From the NCBI RefSeq assembly GCF_001263205.1, contig NZ_CP012333.1, forward strand, positions 9,281,501 through 9,345,500: a stretch of 64,000 nt of DNA, given 5' to 3'. Position 1 is the first letter of the stretch. Every line of letters begins with the position of its first letter. Of the stretch, positions 43,444 through 52,136 are shown piece after piece. The position numbers and the translations under genes are program-made. Under the pieces are notes generated by a model. That model did not search any database, had not been told where the DNA came from, and saw only the letters and a program-made list of their open reading frames with translations. The stretch comes from Labilithrix luteola. GTDB taxonomy: Bacteria; Myxococcota_A; Polyangia; Polyangiales; Polyangiaceae.

Positions 43444-46131
43444 TCAGCGCGCCGCCGTCTGGCGTTTCAAGTAGGGCGCGGTTCGGCTCGCGGCGCTGCG
43501 CGCGATGACGTCGGGGACGCCCGAAGCGACGATGCGGCCGCCGGCGTCGCCGGCTCCAGGGCCCACGTCGATGACCCAGTCGCTCTGTGCGGCGACGCCC
43601 ATTTCGTGCTCGACGACGACCACCGTATTGCCGCCCGCGACGAGGCCCTGCAACTGAATCAGCAGGCGCTCGACGTCGGCAGGGTGCAGACCCGTCGTGG
43701 GTTCGTCGAGCACGTAAAGCGTGTCACCGCGCTGCGAACGCTGGAGCTCGGTGGCGAGCTTGATCCGCTGCGCCTCGCCGCCGGAGAGCTCGGTGGCCGG
43801 CTGACCTAGTCGCAGGTAACCGAGGCCGATGTCGCGGAGCGCAGTGAGCGCGCGCTCGATCTGTGGTTCGCCGGCGAAGAGATCGCGAGCCGCGTCGACG
43901 GTGAGGTCGAGGACCTCGGCGATATGGAGATCGTTCCAGCGGATCTCGAGCGTCTGCGGATTGTAGCGGGTGCCGTGGCACGTGGAGCAAGGCGCGTAGA
44001 CACTCGGAAGGAACAGGAGCTCGACGCTGACGAAGCCTTCGCCCTCGCAGGTCGGGCAGCGACCTTCGGCGACGTTGAACGAAAAGCGTCCCGCGCTGTA
44101 ACGGCGCTTTCGGGCTCCGGGGGTGGTGGCGAAGAGCTTGCGAACGTGATCGAACAGGCCCGTGTACGTCGCGAGGTTGGAACGCGGCGTCCGGCCGATC
44201 GGTCTCTGATCGACGCGTACCAGGCGCCGGATCTTCTCGAGACCGCCCGTGATCGTTCCCTCCGTGGCCTGCTCTACGGACAAAAGAGGATTCGGCTCGT
44301 CCTCCTCCGCTTCCTCTTCGGGCTGCCCGAGGTGCTTGCGAACGAGCTCCGGCAAAGCCTGACTGACGAGGCTCGACTTGCCCGAGCCCGACACGCCCGT
44401 GACCGTCGTGAAGCAGCCGAGAGGAAACGCGGCATCGACGCGGCGCAGGTTGTTCCGCGTGATGCCGGACAGTCGTAGCCAGCCCGCGGGCCGTCGAGGT
44501 TCGCGTCGAGGCTCGTTCGTGCTCGCGCGAAAGAGATAGCGTGCCGTCGTCGACGCCTTCACGTTCGCGAGTCCCGCAGGCGGGCCGCTGTAGACGATTC
44601 GCCCACCGTGCTCACCCGCTGCGGGCCCCACGTCGACCAGCCAATCTGCGCGCCGCATCATCTGCACGTCGTGCTCGACGACGAAGAGCGAATTGCCGCT
44701 TGCCTTGAGACGCTCGAGCGCGGTGAAGAGCGCCTCGCCGTCGGCCGGGTGGAGTCCTGCCGAAGGTTCGTCGAGGACGTACACGACGCCGAAGAGTTGC
44801 GAGGAGAGCTGCGTGGCCAAGCGCAATCGCTGGAGCTCGCCGGGCGATAGCGTGGGCGTGCTGCGATCGAGCGAGAGATAACCGAGTCCAAGGTCGACGA
44901 GCGCGGTCAGACGCTCGAGTAGCTCGGTGGCGATGCGCTGCGCCGCAAGTCGCTTCTCCTCGGAGAGGTTCGGTGTGCGCCGCACGTCGAAGGCGCCTTC
45001 GTGGGCCGAACCACCGCTTGCCACGCGGCGTTCGATGGCGGCTCGCGCGGCTTTCTTGGAGACGGACGCTCTTTGCTCCGTGCCCGTACTGGGCAGGTTG
45101 CCTCGAGCGACGGGGCGCAAGAGCTCCGCCAACCGCTCGAGCGAGAGCTGGGAGAAGTCGGCGATGTCGAGGCCGCCGAACGTCACCGAGAGCGCCTCCG
45201 GCTTGAGGCGTTTGCCGTGGCACGTTGGGCAATCACTGCCCACCATGAACTGGGAAACGCGCTTCTTCATCAGCGCGCTCTGCGTGTTGGCGAACGTGTG
45301 GAGCACGTAGCGGCGCGCGCCGGTGAAGGTGCCCTGGTAGCTCGGCGGATCCTTGCGTGCGAGCGCCGCCCGCGTGTCCTTCGGCGTCAGGCCCGCGTAG
45401 ACGGGAACGGTAGGCTGCTCTTCGGTGAAGAGGATCCAGTCGCGATCCTTCTTGGGCAGGTCTCGCCACGGCTTGTCGACGTCGAAGCCGAGCGTCACGA
45501 GGATGTCGCGGAGGTTCTGTCCTTGCCATGCCGGCGGCCACGACGCGATCGCGCGCTCGCGAATCGTGAGCGAGTCGTCGGGCACCATCGATTGCTCGGT
45601 GACGGCATAAACGCGTCCGAGGCCGTGACACGTCGAACACGCACCCTGGACGGTGTTCGGTGAGAAGTCCTCCGCGAAGAGCATGGGCTGCTTCGGCGGA
45701 TAGGTGCCCGTGCGCGAATAGAGCATTCGGACGAGGCTCGAGAGCGTGGTGACGCTCCCGACGGACGAGCGCGCCCCCGGGGTTCCTCGCTGCTGCTGGA
45801 GCGCTACGGCGGGCGGCAATCCCTCGATCGCGTCGACGTCCGGAACGCCGGCCTGGTCGATCAGACGTCGCGCATAGGGCGCCACCGACTCGAGATAGCG
45901 TCGTTGAGCTTCCGCGTAGAGCGTGCCGAAGGCGAGCGACGACTTGCCGGATCCCGACACGCCGGTGAAGACGACCAGCGCGTCGCGAGGAATTTCGACG
46001 TCGACGTTCTTCAGGTTGTTCTGGCGTGCGCCGCGCACGCGCACCAGACCGTTCTCCCGTGCACCGGGCGCACGCGACTTGGAGCTCGTTTCAGGCGCAG
46101 ACGGACGGGTGCGGAGACGCTTGCCGCTCAT
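43444..46131 (-). CDS. UvrA2-type ABC ATPase (excinuclease A paralogue)
   Basis: 895 aa with two ABC ATPase heads. Walker A GVSGSGKSSL occurs twice; signatures are LSPGELQRLRLATQL and LSGGEAQRIKLATEL; Walker B with LDEPSAGLHPAD and LDEPTTGLHPAD. Zinc-type motifs are CSTCHGLG, CPTCHG, and CPTCEGEG with CSTCHG. The UvrB-binding domain that canonical UvrA carries between the first Walker A and CPxCxGLG is missing: YPPKQPMLFAEDFSPNTVQG leads straight into CSTCHGLG. This places it with UvrA2/DrrC-like proteins linked to drug or DNA-adduct tolerance. An ABC exporter operon follows on the same strand just upstream, 10 bp away. Confidence 0.88.
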   Translation of the reverse strand: MSGKRLRTRPSAPETSSKSRAPGARENGLVRVRGARQNNLKNVDVEIPRDALVVFTGVSGSGKSSLAFGTLYAEAQRRYLESVAPYARRLIDQAGVPDVDAIEGLPPAVALQQQRGTPGARSSVGSVTTLSSLVRMLYSRTGTYPPKQPMLFAEDFSPNTVQGACSTCHGLGRVYAVTEQSMVPDDSLTIRERAIASWPPAWQGQNLRDILVTLGFDVDKPWRDLPKKDRDWILFTEEQPTVPVYAGLTPKDTRAALARKDPPSYQGTFTGARRYVLHTFANTQSALMKKRVSQFMVGSDCPTCHGKRLKPEALSVTFGGLDIADFSQLSLERLAELLRPVARGNLPSTGTEQRASVSKKAARAAIERRVASGGSAHEGAFDVRRTPNLSEEKRLAAQRIATELLERLTALVDLGLGYLSLDRSTPTLSPGELQRLRLATQLSSQLFGVVYVLDEPSAGLHPADGEALFTALERLKASGNSLFVVEHDVQMMRRADWLVDVGPAAGEHGGRIVYSGPPAGLANVKASTTARYLFRASTNEPRREPRRPAGWLRLSGITRNNLRRVDAAFPLGCFTTVTGVSGSGKSSLVSQALPELVRKHLGQPEEEAEEDEPNPLLSVEQATEGTITGGLEKIRRLVRVDQRPIGRTPRSNLATYTGLFDHVRKLFATTPGARKRRYSAGRFSFNVAEGRCPTCEGEGFVSVELLFLPSVYAPCSTCHGTRYNPQTLEIRWNDLHIAEVLDLTVDAARDLFAGEPQIERALTALRDIGLGYLRLGQPATELSGGEAQRIKLATELQRSQRGDTLYVLDEPTTGLHPADVERLLIQLQGLVAGGNTVVVVEHEMGVAAQSDWVIDVGPGAGDAGGRIVASGVPDVIARSAASRTAPYLKRQTAAR

Positions 46132-46141
46132 GGTTCAGGTG

Positions 46142-46903
46142 TCAGTTCTTGAGGTGATAGCCGGTCTTCACGAGCCAGCGCACGGCGAGGACACACGCGG
46201 CGAGGAAGCCGAGCGTCATTCCGATGCTGATCTCGACGCTCACGTCGGAGCGGTCGAAGAAGCTCCAGCGGAATCCGCTGACGAGATAGACGACCGGGTT
46301 GAGCAGTGTGACCTTCTGCCAAACCGGGGGCAGCATGTGAATCGAATAGAAGCTGCCACCGAGGAAGGTGAGCGGCGTGACGACGAGCAGCGGAACGAGC
46401 TGCAGCCTCTGGAAGCTATCGGCCCAGAGGCCGATGATGAAGCCGAACATGCTGAACGTCACCGACGTCAGAACCAGGAACGCGATCATCCAGAACGGGT
46501 GGGCGATCTCGTAGGGGACGAAGAGCCGCGCCGTGAGAAGGATGATCGTGCCGAGGATGATGGACTTCGTGGCCGCCGCGCCCACGTATCCGGCGACGAT
46601 CTCGATGTAGGAAATCGGCGCGGAGAGTACTTCGTAGATCGTCCCCGAGAACTTCGGCATGTAGATACCGAAGGACGCATTCGAAATGCTCTCGTTGAGA
46701 AGCGAAAGCATGGTGAGGCCGGGGACGATGAAGGCCCCGTACGAGATGCCGTCGACCTCCGTCATTCGCGAGCCGATCGCCGAGCCGAAAACGATGAAGT
46801 AGAGCGACGTCGAGATGACGGGCGACAGGATGCTCTGCATCACCGTGCGCCACGTGCGTGCCAATTCGAACTTGTAGATGGCGCGTATGGCGTGGACGTT
46901 CAC
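46142..46903 (-). CDS. ABC-2 type transporter permease
   Basis: A 253-aa inner-membrane permease with about six hydrophobic helices (SILSPVISTSLYFIVFGSAI; KSIILGTIILLTARLFVPY; FWMIAFLVLTSVTFSMFGFI; VPLLVVTPLTFLGGSFYSIH). The ABC-2 signature region lies around the last two. GTG 46903 overlaps the stop of the ATPase gene (GTGA), so the two are translated together. The pair resembles daunorubicin/NodIJ-type exporters. The substrate is unknown; the adjacent UvrA2-type protein hints at a toxic or DNA-active compound (inference). Confidence 0.9.
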   Translation of the reverse strand: MNVHAIRAIYKFELARTWRTVMQSILSPVISTSLYFIVFGSAIGSRMTEVDGISYGAFIVPGLTMLSLLNESISNASFGIYMPKFSGTIYEVLSAPISYIEIVAGYVGAAATKSIILGTIILLTARLFVPYEIAHPFWMIAFLVLTSVTFSMFGFIIGLWADSFQRLQLVPLLVVTPLTFLGGSFYSIHMLPPVWQKVTLLNPVVYLVSGFRWSFFDRSDVSVEISIGMTLGFLAACVLAVRWLVKTGYHLKN

Positions 46904-47826
46904 GAGCGGGCCCTCACGAGATCGACGAAGATTTCTTCCAGCGAGCTTTCGTGGGTCTGCAAATCTTTGAATGCGATTCCGTGCTCGCCGAGCTGTCGAA
47001 GGAGAGGAGCGATCTGCGACCGCTCGCGTTCGCCGTGGAACGTGAACGTGAGCCGAGTGCCGTCGCTCGACAGCTCGAGGCCGTACGTTTCGAGTGCGCC
47101 CGGCACCGCCGCGAGCGGCGTGTCGAGGAGCAGGATCAGCTGCTTCTTGCCGAGCTTGGTCATCAGCGCGCGCTTCTCTTCGACGAGGATGAGCTCCCCT
47201 TTGTGAATGACGCCGATCCGGTCGGCCATCTCCTCGGCTTCTTCGATGTAGTGCGTCGTGAGGATGATCGTCACCCCGGTCTCGCGGAGCGAACGAACCA
47301 TCGTCCACATGTCCCGGCGGAGCTCCACGTCGACTCCCGCTGTGGGTTCGTCCAGAAAGAGGATGCGCGGCTCGTGCGAGAGCGCTTTCGCGATGAGCAC
47401 GCGCCGCTTCATTCCGCCCGAGAGCGTCATGATCTTGTCGTTGCGCTTTTCCCAGAGCGAAAGATCGCGCAGGACCTTCTCGATGTACGCCGGGTTCTTG
47501 CTCTTCCCGAAGAGGCCGCGACTGAACGTGACGGTGTCCCACACGGTCTCGAACATGTCCGTCGAGAGCTCCTGGGGGACGAGCCCGATGATGGACCGCG
47601 CCGCGCGGAAGTCTCTCACGACGTCGTGACCGTCGGCGATGACGCGTCCCGACGTTGCATTGACGAGACCGCACACGATGCCGATGAGCGTGGTCTTTCC
47701 CGCGCCATTGGGACCGAGCAGCGCGAAGATCTCGCCGGGCTGTATCTCGAGGTCGACGTTTCGCAGGGCGGTGAACCCCGAGCCGTACGTCTTGTTCAAA
47801 TTCTCGATGGTGATGATGGGCGGCAC
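46900..47826 (-). CDS. ABC-2 type transporter ATP-binding protein
   Basis: 308 aa from GTG 47826, which has GGGAGC 7 bp upstream; an open extension to 48003 does not look like family sequence. Walker A LLGPNGAGKTTLIGIV, signature TLSGGMKRRVLIAKALS, Walker B ILFLDEPTAGVDVEL, switch His in ILTTHYIEEAEEM. The C-terminal 80 residues form the extra domain of drug exporters of this class. It powers the permease encoded by the overlapping next gene. Confidence 0.92.
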   Translation of the reverse strand: MPPIITIENLNKTYGSGFTALRNVDLEIQPGEIFALLGPNGAGKTTLIGIVCGLVNATSGRVIADGHDVVRDFRAARSIIGLVPQELSTDMFETVWDTVTFSRGLFGKSKNPAYIEKVLRDLSLWEKRNDKIMTLSGGMKRRVLIAKALSHEPRILFLDEPTAGVDVELRRDMWTMVRSLRETGVTIILTTHYIEEAEEMADRIGVIHKGELILVEEKRALMTKLGKKQLILLLDTPLAAVPGALETYGLELSSDGTRLTFTFHGERERSQIAPLLRQLGEHGIAFKDLQTHESSLEEIFVDLVRARS

Positions 47827-48148
47827 AGAAAGCTCCCGCGGACGTCGTGGATTCGGTCGCGTCGACCTTTCTACTTCATTCTGCGCCGAGCTCGTAACAA
47901 GCGGAGTGCTTGGTGACCACGTGGGATGAGCTCTGGTCTCGCGCCGAGAATCGCGGTTGCGCTTCCTTCGCACGAAGTCCCCGCAAGGCGCGCCGATGGA
48001 CACCTCGTCCGACGGTCGCGCCTGTTCGTTCGGTCGACCCTCTTTTGCCCGATTGGTCGGCTCTCGCTAGACGAAATCCGGGTGCACTGGACACTTGCTC
48101 GAGTGTTCGCGGAACCGCACGTTGTGGAGCCTGGAGGCGATTTTCGAG
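47827..48148. other. Divergent intergenic region (exporter / histidine kinase)
   Basis: 322 bp without a gene. A weak sigma70-like pair TTGCCC-N17-TAGACG (48045-48073) points at the histidine kinase gene. I see no convincing promoter for the exporter operon. Confidence 0.4.
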
Positions 48149-49768
48149 ATGCCCCGCGGCAACGCAGACAAGAAGCTCAGTCGGAGCGCAGCCACGCTTC
48201 GTGAGCGTGTGCTGTTCGAGCTGGCGAAGCGCGACCAGGAGGACTGCGCAGCCACGTTCCGCGCGATCACCGAGGCCGCCGCGGTCGCCATGAACGTCGA
48301 GCGCGTGAGCATCTGGCAGCTTGGTGAGGACCAGCGCACAATCGTGTGCAAGGATCTGTATCTCCGCAGCGAGAATCGACACGAACACGGCATTCAGCTC
48401 CTCGCGGAGCAGAACCCGCGCTACTTCGAGGCGCTCCTCGAACGGCGTGTCATGGATGTGGACGACGTCCGTGTCGACCCTCGCACCGCGGGTTTTGCGG
48501 ACTACTTCGCCCCCTTCGCCATCACGGCGATGATGGACGTGCCCATTTGGCGAGGCGGGCATCTCTACGGGGTGCTTTGCCACGAGCACACGATGACACC
48601 GAGGAGCTGGCAACCCGACGAAGCGGGGTTTGCCACGAACCTCGCCGACATCGTCTCCGTCGCTCTCGAGAGGAGCGCGCGCAGCGCCGTGGAGCATCGT
48701 TGGGACGCCGTCCTCGATGCGATGACGGAAGGCGTGTTTCTCTTCGACGCGAAGGGCGACGTCGTTCAGGCGAACGCCACGGCGCGGAACCTCGTCGAAC
48801 GTGCGGGTGGGGGAGAGCGGTTCGAGGAGCGCCGCGGACTCATCGACTACGTCGACGTCAACGACCGACCGCTCTCCGTCGAACAGGTCCCTCTCCACCG
48901 CGCACTACGCGGAGAGACCGTGCGAGGCGAGGTCTACGGGATCGCCTTCCGAAGCACCGGAGCGCGCTCCTACTACCGCGTCACGTGCACGCCGTTGCGG
49001 AGCGAAGAGCGCATCACGGGCGTCGTCCAGGTCTTTGCCGACATCACCGAGGAAGTCCACTTCGAACGACTGAAGCGCGAGAGTCTCGCGGTGCTCGCGC
49101 ACGAGCTGAAGACGCCACTCGCCATCACCAAGGGCTACGCCCAGCATCTCGCGAGCAAAGTGTCGACGCCCGAATGGCTCTCGATGTTGCAGACGATCGG
49201 GCGCGCGGCGGACCGCATGGATCGCCTCGTCAGCGACCTGCTCGAAGTCTCGAGCGTCATGTTCGGGCGCGTCGTTCTCTCTCGCGAACCCCGAGATCTC
49301 GTCGCCATCACACGCGCGCTGGTCGAGCGAACCGCGCGCGGAACGGTTCGCCACAAGATCGAGCTCTACGCGCCGGACCCCGCCTGGGTCATGGTCGATC
49401 CCGTGCGCATCGAGCAAGCGATTCGACGGCTCGTGGACAACGCCGTTCGCTATTCGCCCGAAGGCGGCGACATCGACATCGCCATCACGAACACGGCCGA
49501 CGACGTCGTTCTGTCCGTGCGCGATCATGGCATCGGTATTCCCGTCGATCGTCAGAAGCATCTCTTCGAGGTCTTCGCACGACCGCACGGGGGAACGCCG
49601 TACGACACGGGCGGTCTTGGCGTCGGGCTCTTTCTGGCGCGGGAGATCGTGCTTCGCCACGAGGGCGCGATGTGGTTCGAGAACGCCGAGGGCCGCGGCA
49701 CGAGCTTCTTCGTCCGTCTCCCTCGACACGACGCTCCACGCGTCGATGGCGGCCGTTCGCTCGCCTGA
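48149..49768 (+). CDS. GAF-PAS sensor histidine kinase (orphan)
   Basis: A 539-aa cytoplasmic kinase. GAF-like N-terminus at about 15-175 (AITEAAAVAMNVERVSIWQL; MMDVPIWRGGHLYGVLCHEH), PAS at about 190-310 (VLDAMTEGVFLFDAKGDVVQ), HisKA with LAVLAHELKTPLAITKGYAQ (His near 318), then ATPase motifs RRLVDNAVRYSPEGG, VRDHGIGIPVDRQKHLFEVF and GGLGVGLFLAREIVLRHEGA. No membrane segments are present. ATG 48149 lies 11 bp after GGAGG; longer forms from TTG codons are possible. No response regulator is adjacent. It is followed by the cobalamin riboswitch, but there is no evidence that the two are linked. Confidence 0.92.
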   Translation: MPRGNADKKLSRSAATLRERVLFELAKRDQEDCAATFRAITEAAAVAMNVERVSIWQLGEDQRTIVCKDLYLRSENRHEHGIQLLAEQNPRYFEALLERRVMDVDDVRVDPRTAGFADYFAPFAITAMMDVPIWRGGHLYGVLCHEHTMTPRSWQPDEAGFATNLADIVSVALERSARSAVEHRWDAVLDAMTEGVFLFDAKGDVVQANATARNLVERAGGGERFEERRGLIDYVDVNDRPLSVEQVPLHRALRGETVRGEVYGIAFRSTGARSYYRVTCTPLRSEERITGVVQVFADITEEVHFERLKRESLAVLAHELKTPLAITKGYAQHLASKVSTPEWLSMLQTIGRAADRMDRLVSDLLEVSSVMFGRVVLSREPRDLVAITRALVERTARGTVRHKIELYAPDPAWVMVDPVRIEQAIRRLVDNAVRYSPEGGDIDIAITNTADDVVLSVRDHGIGIPVDRQKHLFEVFARPHGGTPYDTGGLGVGLFLAREIVLRHEGAMWFENAEGRGTSFFVRLPRHDAPRVDGGRSLA

Positions 49769-49805
49769 TTCGTCGTGACGTGAGCCTCGGCCTCGGGCTT
49801 CGCGT

Positions 49806-49834
49806 TTGACGAGGTTCGAGAGGTGGGCTATCGA
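49806..49834 (+). promoter_or_regulatory. Promoter of the cobalamin operon
   Basis: TTGACG (49806-49811), 17-bp spacer, TATCGA (49829-49834). The predicted transcription start (about 49840) coincides with the 5' side of the riboswitch P1 stem, which supports the assignment. Confidence 0.72.
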
Positions 49835-49837
49835 CCG

Positions 49838-49971
49838 GCTTCGTGAAGGTAGCCACCCGGCGTGGGTGGCATTGGGAATCCGCAGCGCAAGCAAAGCGGA
49901 GCTGCCCCGCAGCGGTAGTTGGGAACGAGCTTCACCGAGTCACTGGCCTCTGGGCCGGGAAGAGTCGAAGC
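49838..49971 (+). promoter_or_regulatory. Cobalamin (adenosylcobalamin-type) riboswitch
   Basis: The conserved core is recognisable: GGGAATCCGCAGCG, then CGGAGCTGCCCCGCAGCGGTA, then the B12-box-like GAGTCACTGGCCTCTGGGCC and closing GGGAAG. P1 is formed by gcttcg (49838-49843) and cgaagc (49966-49971). The element sits upstream of a TonB receptor and cobalamin assembly genes, the expected targets. High cobalamin should reduce expression of the operon. Confidence 0.9.
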
Positions 49972-50004
49972 GAGGAAGTCGTGGCGGCCATCGTGCCGCT
50001 TCGA
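49965..50004 (+). promoter_or_regulatory. Candidate riboswitch expression platform
   Basis: tcgaagcg (49965-49972), which includes the 3' strand of P1, can pair instead with cgcttcga (49997-50004). The two pairings exclude each other, a typical switching arrangement. No U-tract follows, so control could be by Rho access or by long-range effect on translation of the receptor gene about 160 nt downstream. Confidence 0.55.
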
Positions 50005-50162
50005 AGTGCCCATGAGCCCGAAGACCGACCTCCACCTGCGCGGCGTGTGCCGGGCGGTTCCGCTGTGCGTCTTCGAGGGAGAGACGTCGGCACGCGAGAG
50101 GTTTCGGCGCGGCGCTTTCCGTCCACGACGGAGCCACTCGTGTCTCGTCTTCGTGGTCCGGC

Positions 50163-52136
50163 GTGCCAATCCAGTTTCGTCGGGGGGCCCTGATCGGCCT
50201 CGTCCTTGCCGTGCTCGTGCCGTCGTCGGCCGGGGCTCAAGACGTGACGGTTCGCGGATCACGCCTTTCGCCGGCGAGCCGCGACGAGGCGGCGGCGTCT
50301 TCGCAGATCCGCGGTTCGGCGCTCGAAGGGGCGGGCCTCTCGACGCCCGAGGTTCTGCGACGCGAGACGGGCGTCACCGTCACCGAGACGGGAGGGTACG
50401 GCGCGCTGTCGACCGCGGCCATTCGCGGAGCGACCGCTGCGCAGACGAGCGTTTTTCTCGCGGGCCTGCGCCTCAACGACGATCTCACGGGCGACGCGGA
50501 CCTCTCGCGCGTGCCGCTTTGGATGATCGGGCGCATCGAGGTCTACCGTGGAGCCGTCCCGCTCGAGGCTGATCCGTGGGGCGTCGGCGGAGCGATCTTC
50601 TTCGACCCGCGCGTACCGAAGCGCACGGAAGCGTCGGCCGCGGCCACCGTTGGCAGCTTCGGAACACGTGCTCTCGAGGGGCGCGTTGCGATTGGCGACG
50701 ATCGGGCCGCGGTGCTCGTCGGTCTGCGCGCGGCGCACGCGAAGAACGACTACAAGTTCGTCGACGATCGCGGGACGCGGTTCGATACGTCGGACGACGT
50801 CGAGAAGCGGCGCGCGAACTCCGACGTCGACGACCTCGACATGTGGGCGCTCGGGCGGTTTCGGCTCGGTGAGCGCACGCGTGCGGTGCTCACGTCCAAC
50901 GAGCTCACGCGGGAGCAAGGTGTCCCGGGCCTCGCCGTTGCCGAGGCGATGGCCACGCGATCGAAGACGCGCCGGTCGCTGCACGGCCTCGAGCTGGCGC
51001 ACCAGTGTGGCGAGGGTTGCTCCTTCACGGGCACTGCCGGGTACGTTCGAACGTCTTCGGCATACGACGACCCGCTTCTCGAGCTCGCAGGCGGCAAGCG
51101 GCGATCTCTGCTCGAGGGGATCCGGGGCGAGGCGTCGTCGAGGCTCGAACTGCGGGGTGGCCCCTTCGACGGAGGCCTGCAGCTCCGTTTGAGTCGTGAA
51201 GAGCTCACCACGTCCGCATTCACGCTCGGCCGAACCGAGGAGGTGCGTCGTCGTGATGGAGCTCGGGTCGCTGCGCGTGGGGGCGTTCAGAGCGAGGTCT
51301 TCGGCCACGCCACGGTGATGGGCTCCTTCGAGCGACAAGGCACGTCCGGAGGAGACGCGGACGACACCCGCACGTATGGCGCGGTTCGCTTCGCGCTCAC
51401 GCGGCCTATCGGCGTCGGCGTCGCCTCGCTGAACCTGGGATCGTACTACCGCGCCCCCACGCTCGGCGAGCTCTACGGCTATTCGGGCGTCGTACGAGGC
51501 AACGGAGCGCTGCTGCCCGAACGCGGCAGGATGATCGACGTTGGCGTGCGTCTCACGCGGCTCCCCTCGATCCGAGCGACGTCGGGAAAGACGCTGCTCC
51601 GTACCGAGCTCGCCGGTTTTCTCTTCGCACGGGACGCGACCGACCTCGTCGCGTTTCGCCGCTCGTCGCTCGGCTACGTCACGCCCTACAATCTCGGCTC
51701 GGCACGCGCCCAAGGGGCCGAGCTCGAAATGCGCGCGGAGCTCTGGGAGCGCGCCACGATCGGTGGCGGCCTCACGTTCTTCGACGGCCGAGATACCTCG
51801 AGGACGACGGGCAACGACCTTCTGCCGTTTCGTCCGCGGTTCAAGTCGTCGCTGCTCGCCGAGGCGCGTATGGACGGACCCGCGTGGCTCGGCGTCAAGA
51901 CGACGACCCTATCCTGCGTGCACGTCTACGAGTCGAGTCGCTACGCCGATCCCGAAGGACTCATCGTGATCCCCGCGCAGGCCACGCTCGATGCCGCGCT
52001 CACGATCGCGTTCGTCGGCGACCACACCTCGTTCGATTTCCGCATTCGCAATCTGCTCGATGCCCAGCGGTTCGACACCGTCGGCTTCGTCCTTCCGGGC
52101 CGTGCCTTCTTTGCCACCATGGAGGTCTTCTTGTGA
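50163..52136 (+). CDS. btuB: TonB-dependent outer-membrane receptor, cobalamin (BtuB-like)
   Basis: 657 aa. Signal peptide MPIQFRRGALIGLVLAVLVP ending SSAGAQ, TonB-box-like DVTVRGSR at the mature N-terminus, and a plug domain (LSTPEVLRRETGVTVTETGG; IRGATAAQTSVFLAGLRLND; IGRIEVYRGAVPLEADPWGV). A long beta-barrel follows with alternating aromatic strands, ending GRAFFATMEVFL. It takes up a large ligand across the outer membrane using TonB energy; cobalamin is inferred from the riboswitch and the downstream genes, not from binding residues. The GTG start lacks a strong Shine-Dalgarno, which may make translation depend on leader structure. The stop overlaps the next gene. Confidence 0.87.
   Translation: MPIQFRRGALIGLVLAVLVPSSAGAQDVTVRGSRLSPASRDEAAASSQIRGSALEGAGLSTPEVLRRETGVTVTETGGYGALSTAAIRGATAAQTSVFLAGLRLNDDLTGDADLSRVPLWMIGRIEVYRGAVPLEADPWGVGGAIFFDPRVPKRTEASAAATVGSFGTRALEGRVAIGDDRAAVLVGLRAAHAKNDYKFVDDRGTRFDTSDDVEKRRANSDVDDLDMWALGRFRLGERTRAVLTSNELTREQGVPGLAVAEAMATRSKTRRSLHGLELAHQCGEGCSFTGTAGYVRTSSAYDDPLLELAGGKRRSLLEGIRGEASSRLELRGGPFDGGLQLRLSREELTTSAFTLGRTEEVRRRDGARVAARGGVQSEVFGHATVMGSFERQGTSGGDADDTRTYGAVRFALTRPIGVGVASLNLGSYYRAPTLGELYGYSGVVRGNGALLPERGRMIDVGVRLTRLPSIRATSGKTLLRTELAGFLFARDATDLVAFRRSSLGYVTPYNLGSARAQGAELEMRAELWERATIGGGLTFFDGRDTSRTTGNDLLPFRPRFKSSLLAEARMDGPAWLGVKTTTLSCVHVYESSRYADPEGLIVIPAQATLDAALTIAFVGDHTSFDFRIRNLLDAQRFDTVGFVLPGRAFFATMEVFL

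Noticed and set aside
47827..48003. Longer N-terminus for the ABC exporter ATPase
   Set aside because: The additional residues are basic shadow sequence; the GTG at 47826 has a Shine-Dalgarno and starts the ATPase fold.
49919..50572. Possible leader peptide starting at ATG 50012 between riboswitch and btuB
   Set aside because: The frame continues far into btuB as an Arg-rich shadow and has no Shine-Dalgarno; the region is better explained as riboswitch leader.
50259..51713. Open frame antisense to the TonB receptor
   Set aside because: The plus strand clearly encodes plug and barrel strands; the antisense translation is Arg-rich filler.
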